NCBI RefSeq assembly: GCF_000820165.1
Contig: NZ_CDDD01000069.1
Coordinates: 22,313 to 86,312, forward strand
Length of the DNA stretch: 64,000 nt
Source: Aeromonas taiwanensis
Lineage (GTDB): Bacteria > Pseudomonadota > Gammaproteobacteria > Enterobacterales > Aeromonadaceae
Direction: 5' to 3'
Part shown: positions 8,492 through 16,265 of the stretch, piece after piece
How positions within the stretch are numbered: the stretch's first letter is position 1
How the letters are laid out: every line of letters begins with the position of its first letter
The notes under the pieces: model-generated
What the model was told of the DNA's origin: nothing
Seen by the model: the letters and a program-made list of their open reading frames with translations, nothing else
Databases searched by the model: none
Made by a program: the position numbers and the translations under genes

Positions 8492-9922
8492 TCACTCGTT
8501 GAATAGGTTGTTGTCCCGTACCAGTTCGCGGGGCAGGGCATTCTTGATGCGACTCCCCACCCATTTCCCCATGCCGAGCGGATGCCCCTGATAGCGGACG
8601 ATGACCTCGCCGTTACCCGCCTCTTGCTCGGGCCAGACATCCCGCCCCATCATGAATTCCCGCGCATTGGCGACATCCAGATCGATGCATCCCCGCGTGG
8701 CCAGCGCGCCATAGGCAAGCGCCCATTCATGGGTCAACCGATATCCCTTCTTGAAGGTTTCCGCCAGCTTGATGCCGATGCGATCGAAGCGCAGCTTGCC
8801 CTGTACCTGCTCGAAGGCATCGGGGAAGAGCCAGATCTCGTCGTTGCGGCCAAACAGCTGGCCACGGGGAGCGGTCCCGAAGCTCCCCTCGATCTCCCGC
8901 AGCATGGGAACGGCTTCTTTCTCCGGCAGGGGAGAGAAGGGGAATTTGCCGAGCTTGCCCGGCTTGAACATGGTGTTGGGTACGGAGTGGTGCTTGCGCA
9001 ATCTGGCGACGAAAAAACCTTCAGAATCGAAGATCTGGGGCCAAACGTGCAGGTATCCTTCCGTCGAGCAAGCCTGCTCCGCTCCCGGGAAGAGGTCTGC
9101 CAGGGAGTCGAAACTCAGGGCATCGCCGAATTTGTCCAGCAGGGATTGGCACACGGCCTGGTTCTCCTGCTCACTCAGGGTACAGGTGGAGTAGACCAGG
9201 ACGCCGCCAGGCTTGAGCGCGTGGAAGGCACTCTCCAGCAAACCCTGCTGCACGGCCGCGATCTCCTCGATGCTCTCGAGGCTCCAGTTGCGCAGGGCAT
9301 CTTCATCCTTGCGCACCGTCCCCTCACCGGAGCAGGGGGCATCGAGCAAGATGGCGTCGAAGGTCTCCGGCAACCACTGGCCAAAGACCTTGGCATCGAA
9401 GTGGGTCATCCCCACGTTGGTCACACCGCAGCGCTGGATATTCGCACTCAGCACCTTGAGCCTGCTGCTGGAAAACTCGTTGGCGATCAGCATCCCCTGG
9501 TTCTCCATCAGGGCCGCGATCTGGGTGGTCTTGGAGCCGGGGGCAGCGGCCGCGTCCAGCAACATGCCATCCCGTTTGATGCGTTCGCTGGCAAAGAGCG
9601 CCGTCACCGGCAGCATGGAACTCGCCTCCTGGATGTAGAAGAGGCCGCACAGGTGTTCGGCGGTGTTGCCAAGGGGGACGCTCTCGTCGCTGCGGGTCAG
9701 CCAGAAGCCGGTCTCGCACCAGGGAACGGGGTCCAGTTGCCAACCCAGGGGGGCCATGCGGGCGACAAACTCGGGCACGGCGATCTTGAGAGTGTTGACC
9801 CGGATGCTGCGCCGCAGCGGGCGACGACAACTCGCCACGAACTCCTCCATGGAGAGATGGGACGGCATGATGGCCGCAATGTGGCGGAGGAAGTGATCGG
9901 GAAGGTAGGTGTTGTCGTGCAC
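8492..9922 (-). CDS. rsmF: 16S rRNA m5C1407 methyltransferase RsmF
   Basis: SAM-dependent enzyme that methylates C1407 of 16S rRNA (476 aa from GTG 9922; 488 aa from ATG 9958). I prefer the GTG because the protein then starts close to the E. coli homologue, whose ...FLTQMREAMPS region aligns with FLRHIAAIMPS. Motifs: RRSIRVNTLKI, the SAM site AAAPGSKTTQIAALM, the catalytic pair in DAPCSGEGTVRKD and STCTLS, and a C-terminal PUA-like region. It lies downstream of letB, the same order as yebS-yebT-rsmF in E. coli. Confidence 0.95.
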   Translation of the reverse strand: MHDNTYLPDHFLRHIAAIMPSHLSMEEFVASCRRPLRRSIRVNTLKIAVPEFVARMAPLGWQLDPVPWCETGFWLTRSDESVPLGNTAEHLCGLFYIQEASSMLPVTALFASERIKRDGMLLDAAAAPGSKTTQIAALMENQGMLIANEFSSSRLKVLSANIQRCGVTNVGMTHFDAKVFGQWLPETFDAILLDAPCSGEGTVRKDEDALRNWSLESIEEIAAVQQGLLESAFHALKPGGVLVYSTCTLSEQENQAVCQSLLDKFGDALSFDSLADLFPGAEQACSTEGYLHVWPQIFDSEGFFVARLRKHHSVPNTMFKPGKLGKFPFSPLPEKEAVPMLREIEGSFGTAPRGQLFGRNDEIWLFPDAFEQVQGKLRFDRIGIKLAETFKKGYRLTHEWALAYGALATRGCIDLDVANAREFMMGRDVWPEQEAGNGEVIVRYQGHPLGMGKWVGSRIKNALPRELVRDNNLFNE

Positions 9923-10062
9923 GTCGCAATCTCGCTGACCCAAAATGAGGGGCGACATCTTACCACAGTGCGAGCATTTCCTTCAGGCGCCTTTCGCCCG
10001 GCGGTGAAAGGAGGGCCCATAAAAAAACCGGCACACGGCCGGTTTTTCATATGAGCAAGGGA

Positions 10063-12615
10063 TCAGGGCTGGATGCGGGGGCTCCACTCCAGCCACTCCT
10101 TCTCCGCTTTGGAGTGCAGCGGATAACGGTGACCGGCCTTGACGGTGGCCCCCATCTCCCGCTCCGGGGTATTGAAGGCGATGCCGCCGGCCAGCAGGCT
10201 CTGCACGGTTTCCACCTCTATGGTGCCACCGGTCAGGCCGATGTCGGCCTTGACGCCGGAGACGTTCCAGAAGCGGCTGTTGGCTCGCACCAGGTGGGCG
10301 TACTGCCCGTCGACGTTCACGTCGATCAGCACCTCGCTGCCATCGCGGGCCAGCACCACGCCGGTGACGCTGCCCACCACCATCTTGCGAAACAGCAGAG
10401 GGCTGCCCACGCTGACGCCGTCGACGGCGGGGCTCCTGAGGGTCAGTGCCAGACCGACGGGGCCGCTCTCGCTCAGCGGGAATCGCTCCTTGCCCGCGCC
10501 CTGGCCCGGGGTGGCCTCCACGAAGGCGCCCTTGATCAGGGTGTCGAGGTGGGCGACGCCCCCCAGCCCCACCTTGGCCTGCACCAGGGTATAGCGCGCC
10601 CCGGATTGCAGGAAGCGGGGGGCATACTGCTGCGCCAGCTCGGCCTTGAAGCGCACCTGGCCGAGGGAGGGATCCAGCTCGATCTGCTCCACCTTGCCGA
10701 TGTCGACTCCCCGATAGCGGATGGGACTGCCGACCCCGAGCCCCGGGTTATGATCGGCGGTCAGGGTGAGGGGTCGCACCTGGGTGCCGGCCTGCTCCTT
10801 ACTGTCAAAAAGCTGATGACTGCTGCGACCGGTGCCGAGGCTGTCGAACTCGATGGCACCGCGCAGCAGGGTGGCGAGGTTACCCATCTTGACCTGTACC
10901 CCGTCGAGCCGGATCTTGCCGTCGATGGCGGCCTTCTTCCAGAACTGGGGCTGCAGCTTGAGGAGGGGGGCATAGGTGGCGTCGATCTCCAGGGTGATCG
11001 CCACGCCACCATCCTCGGCTTTCAGCCCTTTGACCTTGCCCGCTTCCAACCCCAGGTAGAACACGGGGGAGCCAATACCGATGCCGTCAGCCTGCTCTGC
11101 GCGCAGTGTCCAGCGTGCCGGCCTGGCGTTGCGACTGCCGAGCAGGGCCAGCTCCTGGCTGGGGTAGAGGCGATCGATACGCTCGCCCTGTGGTGCCTGT
11201 ACCAGTTTGATCCCGCCCGCCAGCCAAGCACTCGCCGGACTGGCCTCCACCTTGAGCCCGCTGAGATCGGCCTCGACCTGCAGGGGGGACGCACGGTAGA
11301 AGCGCGCCCGCTGCAGCAGGTGCTGATAACCTTCGTTCACCAGCAGGTCGACGCGGGCATTGCCCCCCGCATCCAGGGTCAGCGTCCCCAGCTGGCCTAT
11401 CTGCAGCCCCTTGAACCAGAGCGGTGCGCCCTCGCTCAAGCCGGCGAGATCGTCCGCCTGCAGGGTCAGCCTGGTGCCGCCACGCTGTGCCTGCTCCGTC
11501 AGCGTCATGGTGTTGACCTGCTCACCTGCCACGTAGTCAAGGCGGATGGCGGGCCCGGCCAGCAGGCGATCCGCATGCTTGACGCCGGACGGGGAGAGGG
11601 AGACCGTCTCCCAGAGGAGGCGGCTCTTGCCGGTCATCCGAAATGCCTGTTCAGGGTTGATCAGCGCCGTCACGACCCGGCCCTGCTCGGTCAGGCGAAT
11701 GGGGTCGACCCGGCCAATCTCGATCCCTTCATACAGGATGGGCATGCCCTCCTTGATGGGGAGTTCGCCCGCCTGGATGGTGATTCGCTCGCCCCGGGCC
11801 GCCTCGGCCAGCCCCTTGTAGAGGACAAAATTCACCCCCTTCTGGGCGATGGGGGAATCCTTGGGGGAGTCAAAGGCGATGCCGCCGCTCAGGATGGAGG
11901 TAAGGCTGCCGGCCTCCACGCTCACGCCCGCCAGGCTGAAGGAGCCCTTGATGCCGCTGATGTTCCAGAAGCGGCTATCCGTCTTGACGAGGTGTTCGAA
12001 GCGCGGCTCTATCACCAGATCCAGGATCACGTTCTGGTTCGCTTCCCCGAGGCGGGTATTGATGACACTCCCCACCTCCAGCCCGCGGAAGTAGATCTTG
12101 GCCCCGATACCGACCGACCCCAGCGAGTCGGCGGTCAGGTGCAGGGTCCGCCCCTGGGCCTGATAGCCGGGGGGAGGGCCGTCCTGGGCATCGAACTCGT
12201 CCTCCAGCGGGTTGTTCTCCCGGCCGGGCTGCACGTTGATGTAGTTGCCGGAAACCAGGGTATCCAGGCCGGAGATCTCGGTGAGCGACGCCTTGGGGCT
12301 CACCAGCCAAAAGTCGGACCCCTTGCGAATGAGCGGGCGGGCGCGACTGTCGACCTTGGCCAGCACTGCTATCTTGCGACCATCCTCCGCCAGCCCCAGC
12401 TCCTGGACGACACCGATGGCCACCCCCTGATAGCGCAGCTGGGTCTTGCCCGGCAGGATGCCGTTGCCCTGGGCAAAGTTGATGCGGATCATCTGGCCGC
12501 TGCTTGCCCACTGCTGGTAGAGGAAGCCTCCCGCCAGCAAGAGGGCGATGAAGGGCAACAGCCAGACCGGGGATAACCAGCGATGTTTCTTAATGACGGG
12601 TTCAGCCCCGATCAT
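10063..12615 (-). CDS. letB: LetB (YebT): seven-MCE-domain lipid-transport tunnel protein
   Basis: Periplasm-spanning protein (850 aa) expected to form a stacked hexameric tunnel for phospholipid movement between inner and outer membrane. One N-terminal transmembrane helix (about 14-33, LSPVWLLPFIALLLAGG) is followed by seven MCE repeats. Their signatures are LRYQGVAIG, IYFRGLEVG, ILYEGIEIG, LWFKGLQIG, VFYLGLEAG, IRYRGVDIG and LLFRKMVVG. E. coli LetB also has seven, whereas PqiB has three, so the LetB call is firm. The letA genes lie upstream and rsmF downstream. Confidence 0.95.
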   Translation of the reverse strand: MIGAEPVIKKHRWLSPVWLLPFIALLLAGGFLYQQWASSGQMIRINFAQGNGILPGKTQLRYQGVAIGVVQELGLAEDGRKIAVLAKVDSRARPLIRKGSDFWLVSPKASLTEISGLDTLVSGNYINVQPGRENNPLEDEFDAQDGPPPGYQAQGRTLHLTADSLGSVGIGAKIYFRGLEVGSVINTRLGEANQNVILDLVIEPRFEHLVKTDSRFWNISGIKGSFSLAGVSVEAGSLTSILSGGIAFDSPKDSPIAQKGVNFVLYKGLAEAARGERITIQAGELPIKEGMPILYEGIEIGRVDPIRLTEQGRVVTALINPEQAFRMTGKSRLLWETVSLSPSGVKHADRLLAGPAIRLDYVAGEQVNTMTLTEQAQRGGTRLTLQADDLAGLSEGAPLWFKGLQIGQLGTLTLDAGGNARVDLLVNEGYQHLLQRARFYRASPLQVEADLSGLKVEASPASAWLAGGIKLVQAPQGERIDRLYPSQELALLGSRNARPARWTLRAEQADGIGIGSPVFYLGLEAGKVKGLKAEDGGVAITLEIDATYAPLLKLQPQFWKKAAIDGKIRLDGVQVKMGNLATLLRGAIEFDSLGTGRSSHQLFDSKEQAGTQVRPLTLTADHNPGLGVGSPIRYRGVDIGKVEQIELDPSLGQVRFKAELAQQYAPRFLQSGARYTLVQAKVGLGGVAHLDTLIKGAFVEATPGQGAGKERFPLSESGPVGLALTLRSPAVDGVSVGSPLLFRKMVVGSVTGVVLARDGSEVLIDVNVDGQYAHLVRANSRFWNVSGVKADIGLTGGTIEVETVQSLLAGGIAFNTPEREMGATVKAGHRYPLHSKAEKEWLEWSPRIQP

Positions 12616-12665
12616 ACGGACTCCTTACATTGGCTGTGATCACAGCACATCCGACACAAAAGACA

Positions 12666-13274
12666 TTAACGGGCCGCCTTGTCCCACAACAGGCGGGTAT
12701 CGAGCATCCGGGCCGACATCATGGTGAGCACCACCACGCCGGCAAAAGCCGTCGCCCCGGGACCGGCACGCACGTTGAGCAGTACGCCGCGATCCACCAG
12801 GGCCACCATCAGCGAGATGACGAACAGGTCCAGCATGGACCAGCGCCCGATGAAATCGATGATGCGGTACATGATGAGCTGACGCTTGCGGCGTACCGGC
12901 TTGCTGCGCTGCAACTGCCAGCAGATCCACCCAAGACCCACTATCTTGCCGATGGGGACTACGATGCTCGCGGTCAGCACTATGGTGGCGATGCCGGACA
13001 TCTTGCTGCGATAGAGCGCCATGATACCGCTGAAGATGGTATCGGACTGCAATAATCCCTTGTTGTAGAAGTGGGTGATGGGCAAGAGATTGGCCGGCAA
13101 CAGCATGAAGGTGGCCAGCGCCAGCAGTCCCCACGTCCAGGCGAGGGAATGGGGAATGCGCATCTGCAAGGGTGTCTGGCAACGTGGGCAGCTCATGGCG
13201 CTCTGGTAGCGCACCAGCAAGCCGCAGGTATGACAGCGACAGAGCCCCAGTTTACGTGCGCTGGTCAGGGTCAT
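12666..13274 (-). CDS. letA: LetA/PqiA-family membrane protein, C-terminal half gene
   Basis: 202 aa. Corresponds to the second PqiA domain of LetA. It begins with a CxxC zinc-ribbon pair (CRCHTC and CPRCQTP), followed by four predicted membrane helices and the PANLLPIT motif typical of PqiA proteins. ATG 13274 has GGAG seven bases upstream, so it is a real start. The gene overlaps the N-terminal half gene by 23 bases in a different frame. It is probably the inner-membrane partner of LetB. Confidence 0.9.
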   Translation of the reverse strand: MTLTSARKLGLCRCHTCGLLVRYQSAMSCPRCQTPLQMRIPHSLAWTWGLLALATFMLLPANLLPITHFYNKGLLQSDTIFSGIMALYRSKMSGIATIVLTASIVVPIGKIVGLGWICWQLQRSKPVRRKRQLIMYRIIDFIGRWSMLDLFVISLMVALVDRGVLLNVRAGPGATAFAGVVVLTMMSARMLDTRLLWDKAAR

Positions 13275-13893
13275 TGTCTGGCTCCGTGGCCTGTTGCAGC
13301 GGGATCCGAGCCCAGTAGGGGGCGGGATCGAAGAGGATGAGCAGCGTCATGTTGAGCAGCATCAGGCAACCCAGGCTGAGCAGGCCTCCCCCCAGACGCA
13401 CGTCGGCGATATCGACCAGCTTGAACAGGGCGACCAGCAGGCTGACGATGTACACCTCCAGCATGGCCCAGTGGCGGAAGACCTCGACCGATTTCAGGGT
13501 CAAGGCCAGCAGGTGCCAGCGTTTGGCGAGCCCGGATGCCAGCGCAAACACACCGAGCAGCAACCCCGTCGGTGACACCACGGCGCACCAGAGCACCAGG
13601 CTCGCCACCCAGACCTCGCTCTCTGAGAACAGCATCAGAATGCCCTTCACCAGGTTTGCCTCGGAATTGACCCCGGCCAGACGCAGGTAGATCAACGGCT
13701 CAAAAAACGCAGAGGGCAAAAGCAGGAAGCCGGTGATGGTCAGCGCCATCAACTGGGAAGGGCGAAAGGCATAGCGCCCGTAGAGGTGCTGGTGACAGCG
13801 GGGACAATGGGCGTGACGCCGCAGCGGCAACAACTTGCGTTCGATCAGCAAGTCGCAGGCCGGGCAGACGATCACGGAATGCGGATCCGACAT
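13252..13893 (-). CDS. letA: LetA/PqiA-family membrane protein, N-terminal half gene
   Basis: 213 aa from ATG 13893 (MSDPHSVIVCPACDLL). Corresponds to the first PqiA domain: a zinc-ribbon with CPACD and CPRCHQH, then about four transmembrane helices. In E. coli both PqiA domains are in one protein of roughly 420 aa; here they are two overlapping genes, each with its own start. It is first in the letA-letA-letB-rsmF run. A longer upstream frame (to 13974) does not add family-like sequence. Confidence 0.9.
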   Translation of the reverse strand: MSDPHSVIVCPACDLLIERKLLPLRRHAHCPRCHQHLYGRYAFRPSQLMALTITGFLLLPSAFFEPLIYLRLAGVNSEANLVKGILMLFSESEVWVASLVLWCAVVSPTGLLLGVFALASGLAKRWHLLALTLKSVEVFRHWAMLEVYIVSLLVALFKLVDIADVRLGGGLLSLGCLMLLNMTLLILFDPAPYWARIPLQQATEPDNDPDQRT

Positions 13894-14108
13894 ACAATTC
13901 AACCTGTTGAAGGAATTGATAAAATTTACCCTAAAATGCCCTTCCTGTCTTGCCGCACCGCACGCCGTACCCAAGAAAAGGGGCAGATCGCCCAGTGGAG
14001 TGGGGGAGCGGCAACAATCCTGATACCACGCCCCGACTCGCCACAGCGGGCTGACCTGAGGCCCCTCACAGGGTCACCGCGGCCTTCTCGCCGACGCGGC
14101 TTGCGATA

Positions 14109-14143
14109 CTGTATATCCATACATATACTGTATTCACTATCAA
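14109..14143 (+). promoter_or_regulatory. LexA-like SOS box(es) upstream of yebG
   Basis: CTGTATATCCATACAT (14109-14124) matches the LexA consensus CTG-N10-CAG except for the last base. CTGTATTCACTATCAA (14128-14143) is a weaker second match. They lie 16-50 bases before the yebG ATG, just ahead of GAGGAGG. yebG is an SOS gene in E. coli, so LexA control is expected. Confidence 0.6.
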
Positions 14144-14158
14144 GAGGAGGACGCCGCG

Positions 14159-14473
14159 ATGGCCGTTGAAATCAAATATGTTGTGGTACGTGGGGGAGTG
14201 GAGAAGATGACGTTTACCAGCAAGAAGGAGGCGGATGCCTATGACAAGCTGCTGGATACTGCCGACGAGCTGATGACGCTGCTGGCGGGTGCCCCCGTCG
14301 CACTGTTGCCTGAGCAGCAGGAGAGCCTGGCCTTTTACCTGGCAGAACAACGGGACCAGCTGCAACACGTGCTGCGCGGGGGCAAGGGGCAGGGGAGTGC
14401 ACCAAGCGCCAGCAAAGAAGAGAAGATAGATACCATCCCTGCAAAGGAAAAGTCCCTCAAGAGCGTGGCCTGA
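14159..14473 (+). CDS. yebG: YebG family SOS-induced protein
   Basis: 104 aa. The N-terminus MAVEIKYVVVRGG and the TSKKEADAYDKLLDTAD block are close to E. coli YebG. The C-terminal 30 residues are a low-complexity charged tail. E. coli YebG is induced by DNA damage; its biochemical role is not settled. GAGGAGG lies nine bases before the ATG, with LexA-like boxes upstream. It stands alone between letA (divergent) and recombinase 2. Confidence 0.93.
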   Translation: MAVEIKYVVVRGGVEKMTFTSKKEADAYDKLLDTADELMTLLAGAPVALLPEQQESLAFYLAEQRDQLQHVLRGGKGQGSAPSASKEEKIDTIPAKEKSLKSVA

Positions 14474-14678
14474 TGCGGGCGCGGGCAGGGGAACCGTCTT
14501 CTTCTGCCGCGTGATATGCATAAAAGCAGCAAACAAAGTCACTTTCATCGGTATTTACCCCGAGAATTTTCCAACCACATTGCATATTCATTGAATATTT
14601 TCATGTGCAGCGTGTTCGTCGCCATACGATATGCCATATCGCATATTGTGACAGCCGCCCTCTGGACGACCTGTGAGC

Positions 14679-14712
14679 CCTGATGCCGATAACCCCATTT
14701 ATCGGCATCAGG
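14679..14712. repeat. Perfect 14-bp inverted repeat upstream of recombinase 2
   Basis: CCTGATGCCGATAA (14679-14692) and its exact complement TTATCGGCATCAGG (14699-14712) with a 6-base spacer, CCCCAT. No T run follows. It ends 49 bases before the recombinase ATG. The geometry (long arms, 6-base centre) is that of a tyrosine-recombinase core site or a regulator operator. A second small palindrome, CGATATG-C-CATATCG, lies at about 14628-14642. The rest of 14474-14761 shows no supported gene. Confidence 0.8.
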
Positions 14713-14761
14713 ATGGCGTGACACCCACTCAGTTCCATCGGCTCGAAACACAAACATCATC

Positions 14762-16039
14762 ATGACCCATCCTCAACTTCCACCCGCCATGCCGCTATTC
14801 GACAGCGTGACCCACCTGGAAGCGGGCAATCCCCAGGTCAACCAGTATCTGGCCACCCTGAGTCTTGGCAATATCCCCGATGCAGGGCTCGTCTACGAGC
14901 TGGCCGTCGACTGGCTGCTGGAGCAGCGTCACAGCGAGAACAACTACAAGACCTACCGCAGCGAGCTCACCACCTTCCTGCATTGGTGCTTCTGCGAGGT
15001 GGCCATCAGCCCCAGGGATCTCACCAGGCGCATCATGATGCGCTATCTCGACTATTGCCAGGCGCCACCATCCGAGCTTATCGCCTATCGGAACGTGGCC
15101 CAGTTCGTGCTCGACAAGGAGTGGGGGGAGAGGCTACCCAACCCCCTGTGGCGTCCTTTCCTGGGCAAACGGGATCTGGGCCGGGAGTTGCCGTATAGCC
15201 TGAGCGAACAGGCGATGAAAACCAAGCTCGCCATCTTGTCAGCCTTCTTCCAGTTCCTTATTCAGGAGGAGTACATGGATCGCAACCCGGCACTCCTGCT
15301 GCAGCGGGTGAAGCGGCCACTCAACCAGGATGCCGGCGACGAGGCGCAATCTTTCACCGAGTTGCAGTGGTCCTATGTGATGCAGGCCACCGAACAGCTG
15401 GCAGCCGAGGACCCGGCTCAGCACGAGCGCAGCCGCTTTCTCATCTGCCTGATGTACGCCTGTTATCTGCGTATTTCGGAGGTAGCCGCGAGGCCGGGGT
15501 TCAGCCCGGTCATGAGCCAGTTCCGCCGTGATGGCAAGACGGGCGTCTGGGGCTATGACATCCCGCGCAGCAAGGGTGGCAAACGCCGTACCGTGGCCGT
15601 CTCCCAGGCGCTGCTCGAAGCCTTGGCTCGCTATCGTACCTTTCTTGGGCTCTCGCCGATGCCGGCACCCGGCGAGCAGACTCCGCTCTTCGTGCGCCAC
15701 AAGGCCGCGGCCCATGGCCGCGAACAAGGCGAGCTCAATGCCAATCTCGGCATCCGTCAGCTGAGGGACCTGGTCATGGCGGTGTTCGAGCAGGCAGCCA
15801 GGTTGGCCGAGCAAGACGGCTTTGCTCAGGATGCGGCCGAGATGCGCAACCTGACCCCGCATTCCATCCGCCACACCGGCATCACCCATGACATCAACCT
15901 GCACGGTCGACCGCTGTCCCACGTGCAAGCCGATGCTGGTCACGACAGCATCGACACTACCTCCAAGTATCTGCACACTGGCAGCAGCGAACGCCACGAG
16001 AGCGCCAGCAGAAAACCGCTGGACCGGTTGCTCGACTAA
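14762..16039 (+). CDS. Tyrosine site-specific recombinase next to dif (recombinase 2)
   Basis: Phage-integrase family protein of 425 aa. The N-terminal core-binding domain covers about residues 25-175, the catalytic domain about 200-425. Catalytic residues are complete: Arg237 (YLRISE), Lys271 (RSKGGKR), His367 and Arg370 (PHSIRHT), His394 (AGHDS) and Tyr403 (SKYLHT). It is longer than XerC/XerD (about 300 aa) and differs from recombinase 1, though both start MTHP. No clear ribosome-binding site precedes ATG 14762. The stop is 117 bases before the dif site. Target and role are unknown; it could be a relic of an element that used dif, or a resident dif-region recombinase. Confidence 0.9.
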   Translation: MTHPQLPPAMPLFDSVTHLEAGNPQVNQYLATLSLGNIPDAGLVYELAVDWLLEQRHSENNYKTYRSELTTFLHWCFCEVAISPRDLTRRIMMRYLDYCQAPPSELIAYRNVAQFVLDKEWGERLPNPLWRPFLGKRDLGRELPYSLSEQAMKTKLAILSAFFQFLIQEEYMDRNPALLLQRVKRPLNQDAGDEAQSFTELQWSYVMQATEQLAAEDPAQHERSRFLICLMYACYLRISEVAARPGFSPVMSQFRRDGKTGVWGYDIPRSKGGKRRTVAVSQALLEALARYRTFLGLSPMPAPGEQTPLFVRHKAAAHGREQGELNANLGIRQLRDLVMAVFEQAARLAEQDGFAQDAAEMRNLTPHSIRHTGITHDINLHGRPLSHVQADAGHDSIDTTSKYLHTGSSERHESASRKPLDRLLD

Positions 16040-16155
16040 GCCTGTGCACGTGAGAGATAACCAGTGACCAACAGCAGATTCATGCTCATGGGGAGGCACT
16101 GCGTCGTAAAGGCGATATTTGCCTGGATACACAGCTGATACGCCTCAAACACAAT

Positions 16156-16183
16156 ACCGCGCATAATGTATATTATGTTAAAT
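16156..16183 (+). other. dif: dif chromosome-dimer resolution site (XerC/XerD target)
   Basis: XerC arm ACCGCGCATAA (16156-16166), centre TGTATA (16167-16172), XerD arm TTATGTTAAAT (16173-16183). The E. coli dif, as I know it, differs only in the first three bases (GGT for ACC), so 25 of 28 match, including the whole centre and XerD arm. XerC and XerD recombine sister dif sites under FtsK control at division. Gene orientation and KOPS-like octamers reverse around this point, which supports it as the terminus. It lies between recombinase 2 and lonH. Confidence 0.93.
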
Positions 16184-16199
16184 GAAGTATCTTGGTATT

Positions 16200-16228
16200 C
16201 TGTCACCCTCAACCGAACTGTGTATAAT
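16200..16228 (+). promoter_or_regulatory. Candidate lonH promoter
   Basis: CTGTCA (16200-16205), a 17-base spacer and a perfect TATAAT (16223-16228), 38 bases before the lonH GTG. It begins only 16 bases after the end of dif. Confidence 0.6.
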
Positions 16229-16265
16229 AGTGGCAAATGATCCTATCCTCGACCGGATGTCTTAA

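Noticed and set aside
10051..12576. 841-codon frame antisense to letB
   Set aside because: Antisense shadow of a GC-rich gene; no motif, and LetB is unmistakable.
13786..14169. 127-codon + frame between letA and yebG
   Set aside because: Overlaps the letA start and the LexA boxes; no family resemblance.
14545..14763. 72-codon frame on the - strand opposite the recombinase 2 upstream region
   Set aside because: No ribosome-binding site, no recognisable domain, and it contains the inverted repeat; it is more likely non-coding.
7830..16183. The whole interval between the two XerD arms as one 8.3-kb dif-integrated element
   Set aside because: It contains core genes (rsmF, letAB, yebG) in the order seen in E. 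coli, so it is not an acquired element.
16036..16236. 66-codon - strand frame across dif
   Set aside because: It runs through the dif core and overlaps the lonH promoter; chance frame in AT-rich DNA.
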